Shown here: positions 1 to 7,237 of the stretch, one piece after another | Layout: each line of letters starts with the position of its first letter | Position numbering within the stretch: position 1 is the stretch's first letter | NCBI GenBank assembly: GCA_019118345.1 | Contig: DWZD01000053.1 | Coordinates: forward strand, 62,001 to 126,000 | From: Candidatus Desulfovibrio intestinavium | GTDB taxonomy: Bacteria > Desulfobacterota > Desulfovibrionia > Desulfovibrionales > Desulfovibrionaceae | DNA length: 64,000 nt | Reading direction: 5' to 3' | Made by a program: the position numbers and the translations under genes | Notes under the pieces: model-generated | Seen by the model: the letters and a program-made list of their open reading frames with translations, nothing else | Told to the model about the DNA's origin: nothing | Databases searched by the model: none

Positions 1-338
1 TTTATCCAGTTGCCCCGGCTGTCGTTGCCGCCGCGCGGAAGATGGGCCACAAAGTCCAGGCTGAACGCCTCCAGCCAGGCCCGGTCGTCGGCCAGCACAT
101 TGGCGTTGACCGTCAGCTCCACCTCGTACAGCTCACGCTTGCGTATCTGCTCCGTTTTCGTGCGCGTCACGGCCAGCTTGCGGCCCGTGCGCGTGTAGCG
201 TTCCGGCAAAAACTGGAGTTCCAGGCGGGGGCGATCAAGCGTGAGGTTGTCCTTCTTCACCAGGTCGATAACGCGGCCTTTCGGCAGTCCGGCGGCAAGC
301 GCCGCTCGCGTGATGGTTTCCGTGGCAAATGCCTGCAT
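1..338 (-). CDS. Phage structural protein, partial (unidentified)
   Basis: The frame opens at ATG 338 after a GGAGGGG ribosome site and runs off the left edge, giving about 112 residues. It starts 8 bases beyond the stop of the gpG-like gene, so it belongs to the same late operon. The visible part has basic and acidic segments (for example a RTKTEQIRKRELYEVEL stretch) and no membrane segment. Position would fit a neck, tail-terminator or gp37-type protein of Mu-like phages. I do not recognise the family from this fragment. Confidence 0.6.
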   Translation of the reverse strand, partial: MQAFATETITRAALAAGLPKGRVIDLVKKDNLTLDRPRLELQFLPERYTRTGRKLAVTRTKTEQIRKRELYEVELTVNANVLADDRAWLEAFSLDFVAHLPRGGNDSRGNWI

Positions 339-346
339 ATCCCCTC

Positions 347-787
347 CTATGCCTTGAACGCTCCTTTCAAAAAGTCGGTCATGACCGCCCGAACCTCATC
401 CATGTCCTCGGCGGAAACGCCCAGATACGGACGGGCGGGCATGTCGACCTTGTGCCCCTTCCCTGTTTTGCCGCCTTTCTGGTGAATACGGGCATAGCGC
501 AGATTGCTGCCCACCATGACCTTGTCCGAGGTGGTCGCATATTCAATGGACCGCCGGAGCGTTGCCGTATCCGTCAGGGTCTGGCCGCCTTCCGCCGTAG
601 CCCGCGCCGAAGGCTTCCATTTCTTGCCCGTCGGGTCTTCTTCATCGTCAAAGCGTTTCAGCGTGCCGGAGACCAGCGCCTCGCCGATGGAGTCCATGAG
701 CGCCTGCGTATTGCCCAGCTTGTGCCCGGCCTTGGACACCGCCTTGCCGAGTCCGCCCCAATGCAGCGACACCCCGTTTTTGGCCAT
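347..787 (-). CDS. Phage virion morphogenesis protein (Mu gpG-like)
   Basis: 146 residues. The start MAKNGVSLHWGG is chosen because GGAGGAG precedes ATG 787; a longer frame to 880 has no support. The middle and C-terminal parts (KKWKPSARA..., TLTDTATLRRSI, VGSNLRYARIHQKGG, PARPYLGVS) are typical of the phage virion morphogenesis/neck family that contains Mu gpG. In that family the protein acts at the head-tail joining step. Its place after the head genes agrees. The stop is TAG. Confidence 0.85.
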   Translation of the reverse strand: MAKNGVSLHWGGLGKAVSKAGHKLGNTQALMDSIGEALVSGTLKRFDDEEDPTGKKWKPSARATAEGGQTLTDTATLRRSIEYATTSDKVMVGSNLRYARIHQKGGKTGKGHKVDMPARPYLGVSAEDMDEVRAVMTDFLKGAFKA

Positions 788-789
788 GC

Positions 790-885
790 TCACTCCTCCT
801 GATGGCCGCAGCATGCGCAGACACGGCGCAGGCCCTCCGGCGTCAGCACCAGATACATGCGATGACCGCACAGACGGCAATGCAT
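790..885 (-). CDS. Com-like 31-residue zinc-ribbon peptide
   Basis: A very small frame (31 residues) between gp36 and the gpG-like gene, with two CxxC pairs (CRLC near residue 3 and CACC near residue 23) that would form one zinc site. A GGGGG stretch precedes ATG 885, and the stop is 3 bases from the gpG start. Mu Com is a small zinc-finger translational activator of mom. This peptide is shorter, sits among head genes, and no mom gene is visible. I infer a zinc-ribbon RNA/DNA-binding peptide; the Com link is by resemblance only. Confidence 0.55.
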   Translation of the reverse strand: MHCRLCGHRMYLVLTPEGLRRVCACCGHQEE

Positions 886-910
886 CACAGCCCCCGCAAT
901 GACCGCGAGG

Positions 911-1010
911 ATGACGCCCACCCGCACGTCCTGTGCGGGATGGGCTGTCGCTTGCCGCAAACGCGGTTGCGGCGGCGCTCCCGCTGCGCGGCTGCCCCGC
1001 ATCCTGCGAG
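911..1010 (+). repeat. Inverted repeat copy 1 (flanks gp36)
   Basis: About 100 bases that match the reverse complement of 1584-1685 nearly throughout. The 43-base core at 942-984 is identical to the core at 1610-1652. The repeat contains an internal stem GCCGCAA/TTGCGGC. The two copies bracket the gp36 gene. Confidence 0.85.
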
Positions 1011-1033
1011 GCATGGTCTTTTGCCGTTCATCT

Positions 1034-1459
1034 CTACAGCCCCCGCAGGTTGAACAGCGGCGGACGGCTCACCACGGCGACCGAGGCCTCCTCCCGGTCG
1101 GGGTTGGCTTCCTCCAGCGGCAGCTTCTGCTTGCCGGAAACGATGTCCTCCAGAAGCCCCGTGACGTACTTCCACTGCTTTTGCAGGGGCAGCCACTCGT
1201 TGTCGCTGGACGCCTCGGTGTCGACGAGGGACGTGATGGCCTCAACCACCCGGTAGGCGCTGATGACGGCGGCGATGTAGCGCACGATTTCCGGCACATG
1301 GGGCCAGGGCTGCGGATAGCGGTAGGACAGCGCGTCGCCCACCTCGCCGGATACGGCTGCGATGGTCCGCTCAACAAGGCCGGGGTTCTGCTCCTCGCAC
1401 GCCTCCACATATTTGGCGTACAGAAGGTCAACGATGTGTTCACGGCTACAGAGAATCAT
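1034..1459 (-). CDS. Mu gp36-like protein (DUF1320)
   Basis: 141 residues, start ATG 1459. It begins with a stretch typical of DUF1320 (MILCSREHIVDLLY) and has the family's helical layout (SYRYPQPWPHVPEIVRYIAAVISAYR). Mu gp36 (gene J) is a head-completion or neck protein, and the gene follows the capsid gene as in Mu. It is isolated from its neighbours on both sides by the two copies of a 100-base inverted repeat. A perfect 11-base-arm palindrome lies just upstream. Confidence 0.85.
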   Translation of the reverse strand: MILCSREHIVDLLYAKYVEACEEQNPGLVERTIAAVSGEVGDALSYRYPQPWPHVPEIVRYIAAVISAYRVVEAITSLVDTEASSDNEWLPLQKQWKYVTGLLEDIVSGKQKLPLEEANPDREEASVAVVSRPPLFNLRGL

Positions 1460-1479
1460 GGGTATGCCTTTTTCTCGCG

Positions 1480-1508
1480 TTTTGGACTAGTTTTAGACTA
1501 GTCCAAAA
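1480..1508 (-). promoter_or_regulatory. Palindrome upstream of gp36
   Basis: TTTTGGACTAG, seven bases, CTAGTCCAAAA: perfect 11-base arms ending 21 bases before the gp36 start. A related TTTTTAGACTAGGCC occurs at 2703-2717, at the end of the decoration gene. It could be an operator or a weak bidirectional terminator; the sequence does not decide. Confidence 0.5.
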
Positions 1509-1583
1509 AGTTTCCCCCTGCCCACGCCCGCCCCGGAGGGGAAAAAGCCTCTCCGGGGCGCTCAGGGCGATTTTGGCCAAAGG

Positions 1584-1685
1584 CCCGCAGGAAGCGGGCC
1601 AGCCGCGCGGCGGGAGCGCCGCCGCAACCGCGTTTGCGGCAAGCGACAGCCCGATCCGGCACAGGACGTGCCGGGCGGGCGTCAT
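1584..1685 (-). repeat. Inverted repeat copy 2 (flanks gp36)
   Basis: Reverse-complement partner of 911-1010, with an identical 43-base core at 1610-1652. It directly abuts the capsid gene stop (TAG at 1686-1688). The rest of the 1460-1685 gap holds GC-rich stems (CCCCGGAGGGG at about 1530-1560) and no convincing gene. Confidence 0.85.
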
Positions 1686-2681
1686 CTAGTTGACCACCAC
1701 GGCCTTGCATACCGCCCGCGACGGACGCGCGGGCATGGGCTTGGCCTGCCCGATCAGGGTGATGGAGGAATCGTCGTCGCTCTTCACCGGCACGACATGC
1801 AGCGGGACGGCGGCATTGTTGGCGGAAATGGAATCAATGGCGCAATACCAGATGGTGCCCGGCACATCCACGGCCACGCCCAGCAGGGTTTTGGCGTCCA
1901 GCTTGGGCACCCATTCCCCGGTTACGGGCGCGGGGTAGGTTTCGTCCATGAAGCGGATGACGTAGCTGCCGATGCGCACTTCGCCGTCGCCCAGCTTGAT
2001 GCCGATGGGCGCATCCTGCGCCGTGGAGCGGTAGTTTTCCGCCATGTCCAGAAAGACGGCGGCCACGTCCTCGCCGCACAGGAACTCCACCTTGCCGCCG
2101 ATGCCCGCCATGCGGATCTCCCGCTGCATGTCCCGCAGCAGCCGGTACACGTCGGAAAGTTTGCTCGTGCCCGTCAGTTTGGCGGTCAGTTCATGGGAAA
2201 GCGGCGCGCCGTAGTCGATGCCGTAGGTCTCCGAGCGTCCGCCGGGCAGCCTCACCGGCCAGGCCAGCTTGCCCGTGGTCAGCACGCCTGCGCACATGCC
2301 CTCGGTGGTCGCGTGGACGGCCTGCCGTATCTGATCCACCTTGCGCGTGCGCCAGGCCTCAAGCGAGGCCGTATTGCCCAGCAGTACGCGCAAATCGTTC
2401 AGCTCCGCCGCCGTCACGGGAACTTGCACCTTGATGGGCAGGGGCGCGAAGAACTGCGTTTCCATGGATTCATTGTCCAGCGGCACGGGCACGCCGTCCC
2501 GGCGCACCACCGGCACGGTCTGCACCACGGCTTTCAGGTCCGTGATGCCCAGCATGGACAGGGGATGCGTCGGACGCTGTGTGAAAAAGCGATCCATGAT
2601 GGTGCTTTCCAGCGGCGGCAGCGCCGTGAGCGACTGCGCCACCGCCTGCGGGGCGAAAATGCCTTTCAGATTCGCAAGCAT
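1686..2681 (-). CDS. Major capsid protein (lambda gpE-like family)
   Basis: 331 residues. CAGGAA precedes ATG 2681. The order of motifs (RPTHPLSMLGITDL near residue 37, a central Gly-Ile-Asp-Tyr-Gly turn, and a C-terminal GEWVPKLDAKTLLGV region) fits the phage major capsid E family rather than Mu gpT. It assembles the head shell. The upstream gene is a lambda D-like decoration protein, the expected partner, and the protease/scaffold pair comes before that. Length is close to lambda gpE (about 340). The stop is TAG. Confidence 0.8.
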   Translation of the reverse strand: MLANLKGIFAPQAVAQSLTALPPLESTIMDRFFTQRPTHPLSMLGITDLKAVVQTVPVVRRDGVPVPLDNESMETQFFAPLPIKVQVPVTAAELNDLRVLLGNTASLEAWRTRKVDQIRQAVHATTEGMCAGVLTTGKLAWPVRLPGGRSETYGIDYGAPLSHELTAKLTGTSKLSDVYRLLRDMQREIRMAGIGGKVEFLCGEDVAAVFLDMAENYRSTAQDAPIGIKLGDGEVRIGSYVIRFMDETYPAPVTGEWVPKLDAKTLLGVAVDVPGTIWYCAIDSISANNAAVPLHVVPVKSDDDSSITLIGQAKPMPARPSRAVCKAVVVN

Positions 2682-2711
2682 AACTATTTCCTGTTGTTAG
2701 ACGTTTTTAGA

Positions 2712-3116
2712 CTAGGCCGGAAAAATGCCGTGTTCCACAAGCTGCGCCATCTGGACGGCGGTCAGCGCCTTGCTGTCGCCCGTTGTGAGCAGGCGGTTTT
2801 TCACGCCGCCATGCACCACGCACAGGGCGGACGTTTCGCCGTTCTCGCCCGTGGGGTCGCAGGGCGTATCCACCACGGCCACGGGAAGCGCCGTGGCCGC
2901 GTCCGTGGAAAGCAGCGGCTCCCAGGCAACATCCACCACGGTGTCGCTCTCGTCCTCCTCCCCCTTGATATCCACGCGCTTCATGACCGTGCCCACGGGG
3001 ATGACGGCGGCCTTCGCCTTTGCCGAAAGCGGCAGATGGTGCAGGACCACGGGATGGTCGCCCGTGGCCGCCCGTTCCCCGGAGAGGGTGTGCTTGCCCA
3101 AAAATCCTTCGTTCAT
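2712..3116 (-). CDS. Head decoration protein (lambda gpD-like)
   Basis: 134 residues, start ATG 3116, directly between the protease/scaffold and the major capsid genes, as in lambda C-Nu3-D-E. The C-terminal half (LPVAVVDTPCDPTG ... GVKNRLLTTGDSKALTA) resembles head decoration protein D, where trimers clamp and stabilise the expanded capsid. The match is by composition, position and size, so it is less certain than that of the capsid gene. Confidence 0.7.
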   Translation of the reverse strand: MNEGFLGKHTLSGERAATGDHPVVLHHLPLSAKAKAAVIPVGTVMKRVDIKGEEDESDTVVDVAWEPLLSTDAATALPVAVVDTPCDPTGENGETSALCVVHGGVKNRLLTTGDSKALTAVQMAQLVEHGIFPA

Positions 3117-3127
3117 GATTCATTCTC

Positions 3128-3622
3128 CTACAGTTTCGCCGTCAGTTCGGCGGGATTGATGGATTCGCCGCCCGAATGGCCCCCGTGCGCGGGCGGCGCG
3201 CTGAAATCCGCGCCGCGTTCGTCCGCCGGTCGGGCTTCCAGATCGCGGAAATACCGCTCCTCAAGGGACAGGCTTTCCGTTCTGCCGTCCGGGGCCGTAA
3301 AGTCCACGCTGCCGGTCTGTCCAGCAAGTTTCGCCGCGAACTCCAGAATCCCGGCCTTTTCGGCGGGCTTCACCTTCCCGGCCTTCACCAGTTCGGAAAC
3401 CCGCGCCTCGCGGCGTTCCGATTCGATTTTCCCCCGGTAGGCGGCAAAATCGGCGCTCACCTGCTCGGTCTTTTTTTCCGCCTCCGTCCGGGCCGATTCC
3501 GCGCTGGCCTTCTCGCCCGTGGCGGCTTCCAGTTTTTTCCTGAGATCCGCGTTCTCGTTTTTCAGGGTCTCAAGCTGAGCCGTGAGCTGCCCGATCTGCC
3601 GCTGCAATTCTTCCACTGTCAT
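3128..3622 (-). CDS. Internal-start capsid scaffold (Mu gpZ-like)
   Basis: A second start lies in frame inside the protease gene. ATG 3622 (MTVEELQRQIGQL) follows AAGGAGAAG at proper spacing, and gives a 164-residue product holding only the coiled-coil scaffold and C-terminal tail. Nested scaffolds sharing the protease C-terminus are known in Mu (I/Z) and lambda (C/Nu3). The strong ribosome site exactly at the domain boundary is the evidence here. Confidence 0.8.
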   Translation of the reverse strand: MTVEELQRQIGQLTAQLETLKNENADLRKKLEAATGEKASAESARTEAEKKTEQVSADFAAYRGKIESERREARVSELVKAGKVKPAEKAGILEFAAKLAGQTGSVDFTAPDGRTESLSLEERYFRDLEARPADERGADFSAPPAHGGHSGGESINPAELTAKL

Positions 3623-4057
3623 GGAGACTTCTCCTTGGGTTGTGGCCGTAAAGTCCACTGTTATGGCGTTGCCGCCGTCCGCAAATTCCACCGCCTTGAG
3701 TCCGTCAATGGCGGGCTGTTCCGCGCCCAGAAGCGCCACATGGCGCAACGTCACCAGATCGGGCATGAGGCTCATGCTCACATGGCGGTAGTGCCCTCTG
3801 GCCACCAAATCCCGCACCTGTTCCGGGACGCGCGAAAAGCTCGCATAGAGCCGTCCCCCCTCGCTTTTGAGCTTGTCCACCCAGCCGATGGCCGGTGCCC
3901 TGTCGCTGGAGGGGTGCCCGAACGTCAGCGGCGCGTCCCGCTTGGCCGGGTCATAGCTGCGGGCTATGGCGTCCAGGTCCCCCGCCGTGAAGGTTCGCGG
4001 CCGTCCGGCGTTGTCCTCGAACGTCCCCGCCCGGGCGATTTCGATCCATTTGTCCAT
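3128..4057 (-). CDS. Phage prohead protease (Mu gpI-like) with C-terminal scaffold region
   Basis: 309 residues. Start MDKWIEIARAGTF at ATG 4057, as in Mu-type proteases; the longer frame to 4129 runs through a terminator hairpin and is rejected. Residues 1-145 are the protease part (DAPLTFGHPSSDRAP, GRLYASF, RHVSMSLMP). Residues 150-235 form a long coiled coil (ELQRQIGQLTAQLETLKNEN), the scaffold part. In Mu the protease cleaves the scaffold and itself during head maturation. The only ribosome-site candidate (AGGGG) lies inside the 3' arm of the upstream hairpin, so translation may depend on that hairpin being opened. Confidence 0.88.
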   Translation of the reverse strand: MDKWIEIARAGTFEDNAGRPRTFTAGDLDAIARSYDPAKRDAPLTFGHPSSDRAPAIGWVDKLKSEGGRLYASFSRVPEQVRDLVARGHYRHVSMSLMPDLVTLRHVALLGAEQPAIDGLKAVEFADGGNAITVDFTATTQGEVSMTVEELQRQIGQLTAQLETLKNENADLRKKLEAATGEKASAESARTEAEKKTEQVSADFAAYRGKIESERREARVSELVKAGKVKPAEKAGILEFAAKLAGQTGSVDFTAPDGRTESLSLEERYFRDLEARPADERGADFSAPPAHGGHSGGESINPAELTAKL

Positions 4058-4062
4058 ACAAA

Positions 4063-4107
4063 AAGGCCCCTGTTTTTCCGTTACGCTATCGGAAAAACAG
4101 GGGCCTT
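4063..4107 (-). terminator. Strong hairpin with T-run upstream of protease gene
   Basis: Two perfect 18-base arms (4063-4080 and 4090-4107) followed on the minus strand by TTTTT directly before the protease start. It has the form of an intrinsic terminator. It could stop transcripts coming from the MuF/glycohydrolase genes, or sequester the protease ribosome site (AGGGG in the arm). Confidence 0.8.
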
Positions 4108-4132
4108 GCCCGGGAAGGGCGCGTTCCATGCG
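4108..4132 (-). promoter_or_regulatory. Repeated late-control element, copy A
   Basis: Minus-strand CGCA, 5 bases, then CGCGCCCTTCCCGGGC. It starts nine bases beyond the glycohydrolase stop. The 16-base part differs at one base from copies B (8911-8935) and C (15415-15439), and the 5-base spacer is the same length in all three. Position upstream of the protease gene equals that of Mu's late promoter PI. Function inferred. Confidence 0.6.
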
Positions 4133-4140
4133 AACTATTT

Positions 4141-5301
4141 TCAGGAGGCTGTTCGGAAGTAATCCCAGCGCGGCATGGCGACGGCTATGCGCCGGATTTC
4201 ATCATACGCCGCCAGTTGTTCCCGCCATTCCTGCGGGATGGCGTCCAGACCGTAGGCCAGCCCGGCCAGAGCGCCCGTCACCGCTCCCGTGGTGTCGGTA
4301 TCGTCGCCCAGGTTGACCGCTTTCAGCACCGCGTCTTTATAATTATCCGTGGTCAGAAAACACCAGAACGCGGCTTCCAGCGTGTCGATGACAAAACCGC
4401 CGCTCCGGATGTCCTCTTCCGGCAGCGTGCTTATGTCATTCTCAAGTATCCTGCAAAATTTGGACAGCGTTTCCTTGGAGATGAACGGCACGCCGCGCGC
4501 GAAGTCATCCCGCAGTTCCGCGTAGGCGGCCTGCTTCTTGCGGCCCATGCGCAGCTTGTTCAGCATTTCGACGTAGATATAACAGGCCGCCACGGACCAT
4601 TCGTGGGCATGGGTCAGGGAAGAAACATCCCGGACAATACGGAAACGCTCTTCCGCTTCCCGTATCCCGAACATGTAGAACGCCAGCGGCGCTATCCGCA
4701 TGAGGGAGCCGTTGCCGTTGTCCCGTTCGCCCGTGCCTCCGGCCTTTTCCGGGGCCACGCCTTTTTTCAGGCGCTTGATGGCTTCCGCCGTCGCGTTGCC
4801 CACGTCGAACACCTTGCCGTGCGGCGTGTAGGCGGCGTTATCGTACCATTGGGTTAATCCCCACGCGATGCATTCGAGGTCGGGAGTGTCTCCTCCCGCA
4901 AGCAGATTATCCGCCAGGGCCAGTGTCAGGGAGGTATCGTCGGACCATGTGCCGGGCGGCTGGTTATGCGTGCCGTAGCCCTGCATCCCGGTCACGCGGA
5001 AGGTCCCGCGCTTTTTGAACTCCACCGGCACGCCCAGCGCGTCCCCTACAGCGACGCCAAGAATCAGCGCCAGCGGCCTGTCGTCCGCCTTTTCGTAAAA
5101 CTCGCATTCCGCTCCGTCAAAATATACGTCGTTCGGCTTGCTTTCCGGGTCTTCGAAGACCTCGCAGTGAGCAGTATCCGCGTTATCCAATTGCATCCCA
5201 TTGAATATGGCCGCCCGAAACTGACAAGTCCGACAAGAAACAGGATTCGGGCATTGCGATGCAAACAATTCACTTTCCCATCTTGGACGCTTGTTACCCA
5301 T
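4141..5301 (-). CDS. ADP-ribosylglycohydrolase family protein with Cys-rich N-terminus
   Basis: 386 residues. Residues 75-386 carry the family's metal-binding motifs: GDALG (86-90), TWSDDT (118-123), NGNGSLMR (195-202) and GDDTDT (332-337), so both metal sites look intact. These enzymes hydrolyse ADP-ribose from modified proteins or related substrates. Residues 1-70 form a separate segment with Cys at 17, 23, 26, 46 and 66, likely metal-binding. The start is 10 bases from the stop of the MuF gene, and the ribosome site (GAGG) overlaps that stop, so the two are probably translationally coupled. The upstream gene ends in an ADP-ribosyltransferase domain, which suggests this enzyme reverses that modification in the producing cell. 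Such enzymes are not part of the Mu core, so it is an accessory gene. Confidence 0.9.
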   Translation of the reverse strand: MGNKRPRWESELFASQCPNPVSCRTCQFRAAIFNGMQLDNADTAHCEVFEDPESKPNDVYFDGAECEFYEKADDRPLALILGVAVGDALGVPVEFKKRGTFRVTGMQGYGTHNQPPGTWSDDTSLTLALADNLLAGGDTPDLECIAWGLTQWYDNAAYTPHGKVFDVGNATAEAIKRLKKGVAPEKAGGTGERDNGNGSLMRIAPLAFYMFGIREAEERFRIVRDVSSLTHAHEWSVAACYIYVEMLNKLRMGRKKQAAYAELRDDFARGVPFISKETLSKFCRILENDISTLPEEDIRSGGFVIDTLEAAFWCFLTTDNYKDAVLKAVNLGDDTDTTGAVTGALAGLAYGLDAIPQEWREQLAAYDEIRRIAVAMPRWDYFRTAS

Positions 5302-5311
5302 ATCATCTGCC

Positions 5312-7237
5312 TCAAATCTGATTTGTCACAGCGATTTCAAAAGAAATTTTCTTTCCTGCTTTTTCCACTTTCATTATCTTGTATGTTGTCCCGCGCTGGA
5401 TGATGGTTTCATCCTCATATCCGAACGACGCCTGCGCCTTCTTGCCGTCCCACTTGCGTTTTGCCCCGTCTCCAAAATGGCTGAACGGCTCGGCATACAT
5501 CATCTTGGTGCCCCTGGGGCAGTAGATGCGGAAGATGTAGCCGCCGAATCCCTGCCCCTTGGCGCTGCCGCAGGATGTAAAGGCGTGTTCTGTAATTTCC
5601 TTTCCAATAAGCGATTGCAATTTTTCCAACGGCCATGTTTTCAGCGCCTCCACGGGAACGCCAAGAAAACTTGCCGCGCCTTCCGCCGTTTCAATGCCGC
5701 GTTGCAGCCAGATGTCCCTGTCATACGTCGAGCGGTTGATGAGGTTCGTCAGATGCTGAATGGCAGCGCCCCGGCCCTCGTTGTTCAGGTCAACCTTGCC
5801 CACGCCCTTGAAGTTGCCCCACCAGCCGTCATGCCCCCGGAGCGGGCGGTTGAAGCCGCCGGAACCTTTCGTGTACGCATAAATGGCGTCCTTTTCGGCC
5901 TTTGATGCCTTGCGCCAGACCTCGCCGCACTTCTCTCGCAGCACATCGTCCGCCTCCTGTGGCGTCTGCGCCCACAGGGCCGCTTCCTTGCGCGACTCGG
6001 AATAGGGGTTAGGGTCTTCCTTACCACCATTTTTGAGCTTGGACAAGGAGTCCTGAACATTTTTTTGCTTCTTTTGCAGATCGTGGAACTGCTGCCCTTG
6101 AGCGTCAAACTCTTCCAGATCTTGCAGCAGCCCCTTGAACTTCGCCGTTTCTTCCGGCGTCAGGCTTCCGAAATGCAGCTTGCTTTCAAAATAGTCCTTC
6201 TTGGCCTGAATGCTTCCTGCTTTTGCTGCCCAGTCCGCCGTGGTGACATCCGCCTGCCATATTCCGCTGTAGGTTTTGACGGGAAAGTCCGCGATCTGCT
6301 GTTCCAGCTTCTTGTTCTGGGCGTTCAGCTTCTTCTTGGCGGCCTGTGCCGTTTTCTTGTCCAGAAGCTCCTGAAGTTCGGCTTTCTTGGCTTCCAGTTC
6401 GGCTATGGACTGCTTGTCTCCGGCGGCCTTGATAAGCGTATCTATGGAAGCAATGTCCGCTTCCAGTTTCTTTTGCGTCAGCGGTTCCTTTTTCGGCACG
6501 GGCGGGGCCGTGTCTTTCAGGCCGTGCTTTTTCAAATCCAGCCCGGATTCCGCCCAGTCCTTGCCCGGATTGTTGCGAAAGCCCTTGTCCGCGCCGGGGA
6601 AATGGACAAAATGTTCCATTCCGGTTTTCGGATCCGTCCACACGCCCGCTTTGGGCATGTCCGTTTCCACGGTCAGGCCCTGTTTTTCCACCTGCCTGGC
6701 GGAAAGCGTGCGCACCCCGCAGCGGCAGCGAAAGCCGTTGGGCGGGTAATTGGCTGCCCAGAACTCGTGATCCGCCGGGTAGACCTTTTCGTGCAGGATG
6801 GCGTGCGAAGGCCGCACCCGCTTGTCCATGACCGCGATATATTGCCAGTAGGGGCGCGACGCCTTCACGGCCTGCATTTTCTTGTAGCGTCCGGCGCTGT
6901 AGGCCGTCTGCATGTTGGTCCGAAAGATGTTCTCCACCCGGTAATCATGCCAGCCCTGCGTCTGGATGGCCGCCATGATGCGTTCCTTGAACTGCGGCAG
7001 CGTCTCCCCGCTTTTCAGGGCTTCCTCAAGGCCGTCGCTCACCAGCTGCACCAGATCATGCTTGGCCAGCCCCGTGACGTAGAAAGCCCGGTGCCTGACT
7101 TCCTCACCCAGTGCCTTGGCCTCTTCATCCGTGAGCTTGGCCCGCCACTTCCAGAACTCGATGGCCGCGTCAGGGGGCACGCCCTCCGCGATGATCTCCG
7201 GGGCGGGCAGGTCGAAGTCCGGCTTTTTCTTAGCCAT
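5312..7237 (-). CDS. MuF-like head protein fused to ADP-ribosyltransferase domain
   Basis: 641 residues, start MAKKKPDFDLPAPE at ATG 7237, overlapping the portal stop and preceded by GGGGG. Residues about 50-210 are the Mu gpF/SPP1 gp7 minor-head domain (RTNMQTAYSAGRY, ILHEKVYPADHEFW, GFRCRCGVRTLS). About 250-400 is Lys/Gln-rich coiled coil. About 410-641 reads as an R-S-E class ADP-ribosyltransferase: Arg513 in IWLQRG, an STS-like FTS at 553-555, and an ExE (Glu608, Glu610) before TIIQRGTTYKI. MuF proteins ride in the capsid and C-terminal toxin domains on them are known. I infer an effector delivered with phage DNA. Enzyme activity and target are unproven. Confidence 0.85.
   Translation of the reverse strand: MAKKKPDFDLPAPEIIAEGVPPDAAIEFWKWRAKLTDEEAKALGEEVRHRAFYVTGLAKHDLVQLVSDGLEEALKSGETLPQFKERIMAAIQTQGWHDYRVENIFRTNMQTAYSAGRYKKMQAVKASRPYWQYIAVMDKRVRPSHAILHEKVYPADHEFWAANYPPNGFRCRCGVRTLSARQVEKQGLTVETDMPKAGVWTDPKTGMEHFVHFPGADKGFRNNPGKDWAESGLDLKKHGLKDTAPPVPKKEPLTQKKLEADIASIDTLIKAAGDKQSIAELEAKKAELQELLDKKTAQAAKKKLNAQNKKLEQQIADFPVKTYSGIWQADVTTADWAAKAGSIQAKKDYFESKLHFGSLTPEETAKFKGLLQDLEEFDAQGQQFHDLQKKQKNVQDSLSKLKNGGKEDPNPYSESRKEAALWAQTPQEADDVLREKCGEVWRKASKAEKDAIYAYTKGSGGFNRPLRGHDGWWGNFKGVGKVDLNNEGRGAAIQHLTNLINRSTYDRDIWLQRGIETAEGAASFLGVPVEALKTWPLEKLQSLIGKEITEHAFTSCGSAKGQGFGGYIFRIYCPRGTKMMYAEPFSHFGDGAKRKWDGKKAQASFGYEDETIIQRGTTYKIMKVEKAGKKISFEIAVTNQI

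Noticed and set aside
911..1685. gp36 as a phase-variable invertible segment
   Set aside because: No invertase gene is nearby and gp36 has no alternative partner segment; the repeat itself is reported, inversion is not claimed.
1668..3440. 590-codon plus-strand frame across capsid, decoration and protease genes
   Set aside because: His/Arg-rich shadow; the minus-strand genes have ribosome sites and recognisable families.
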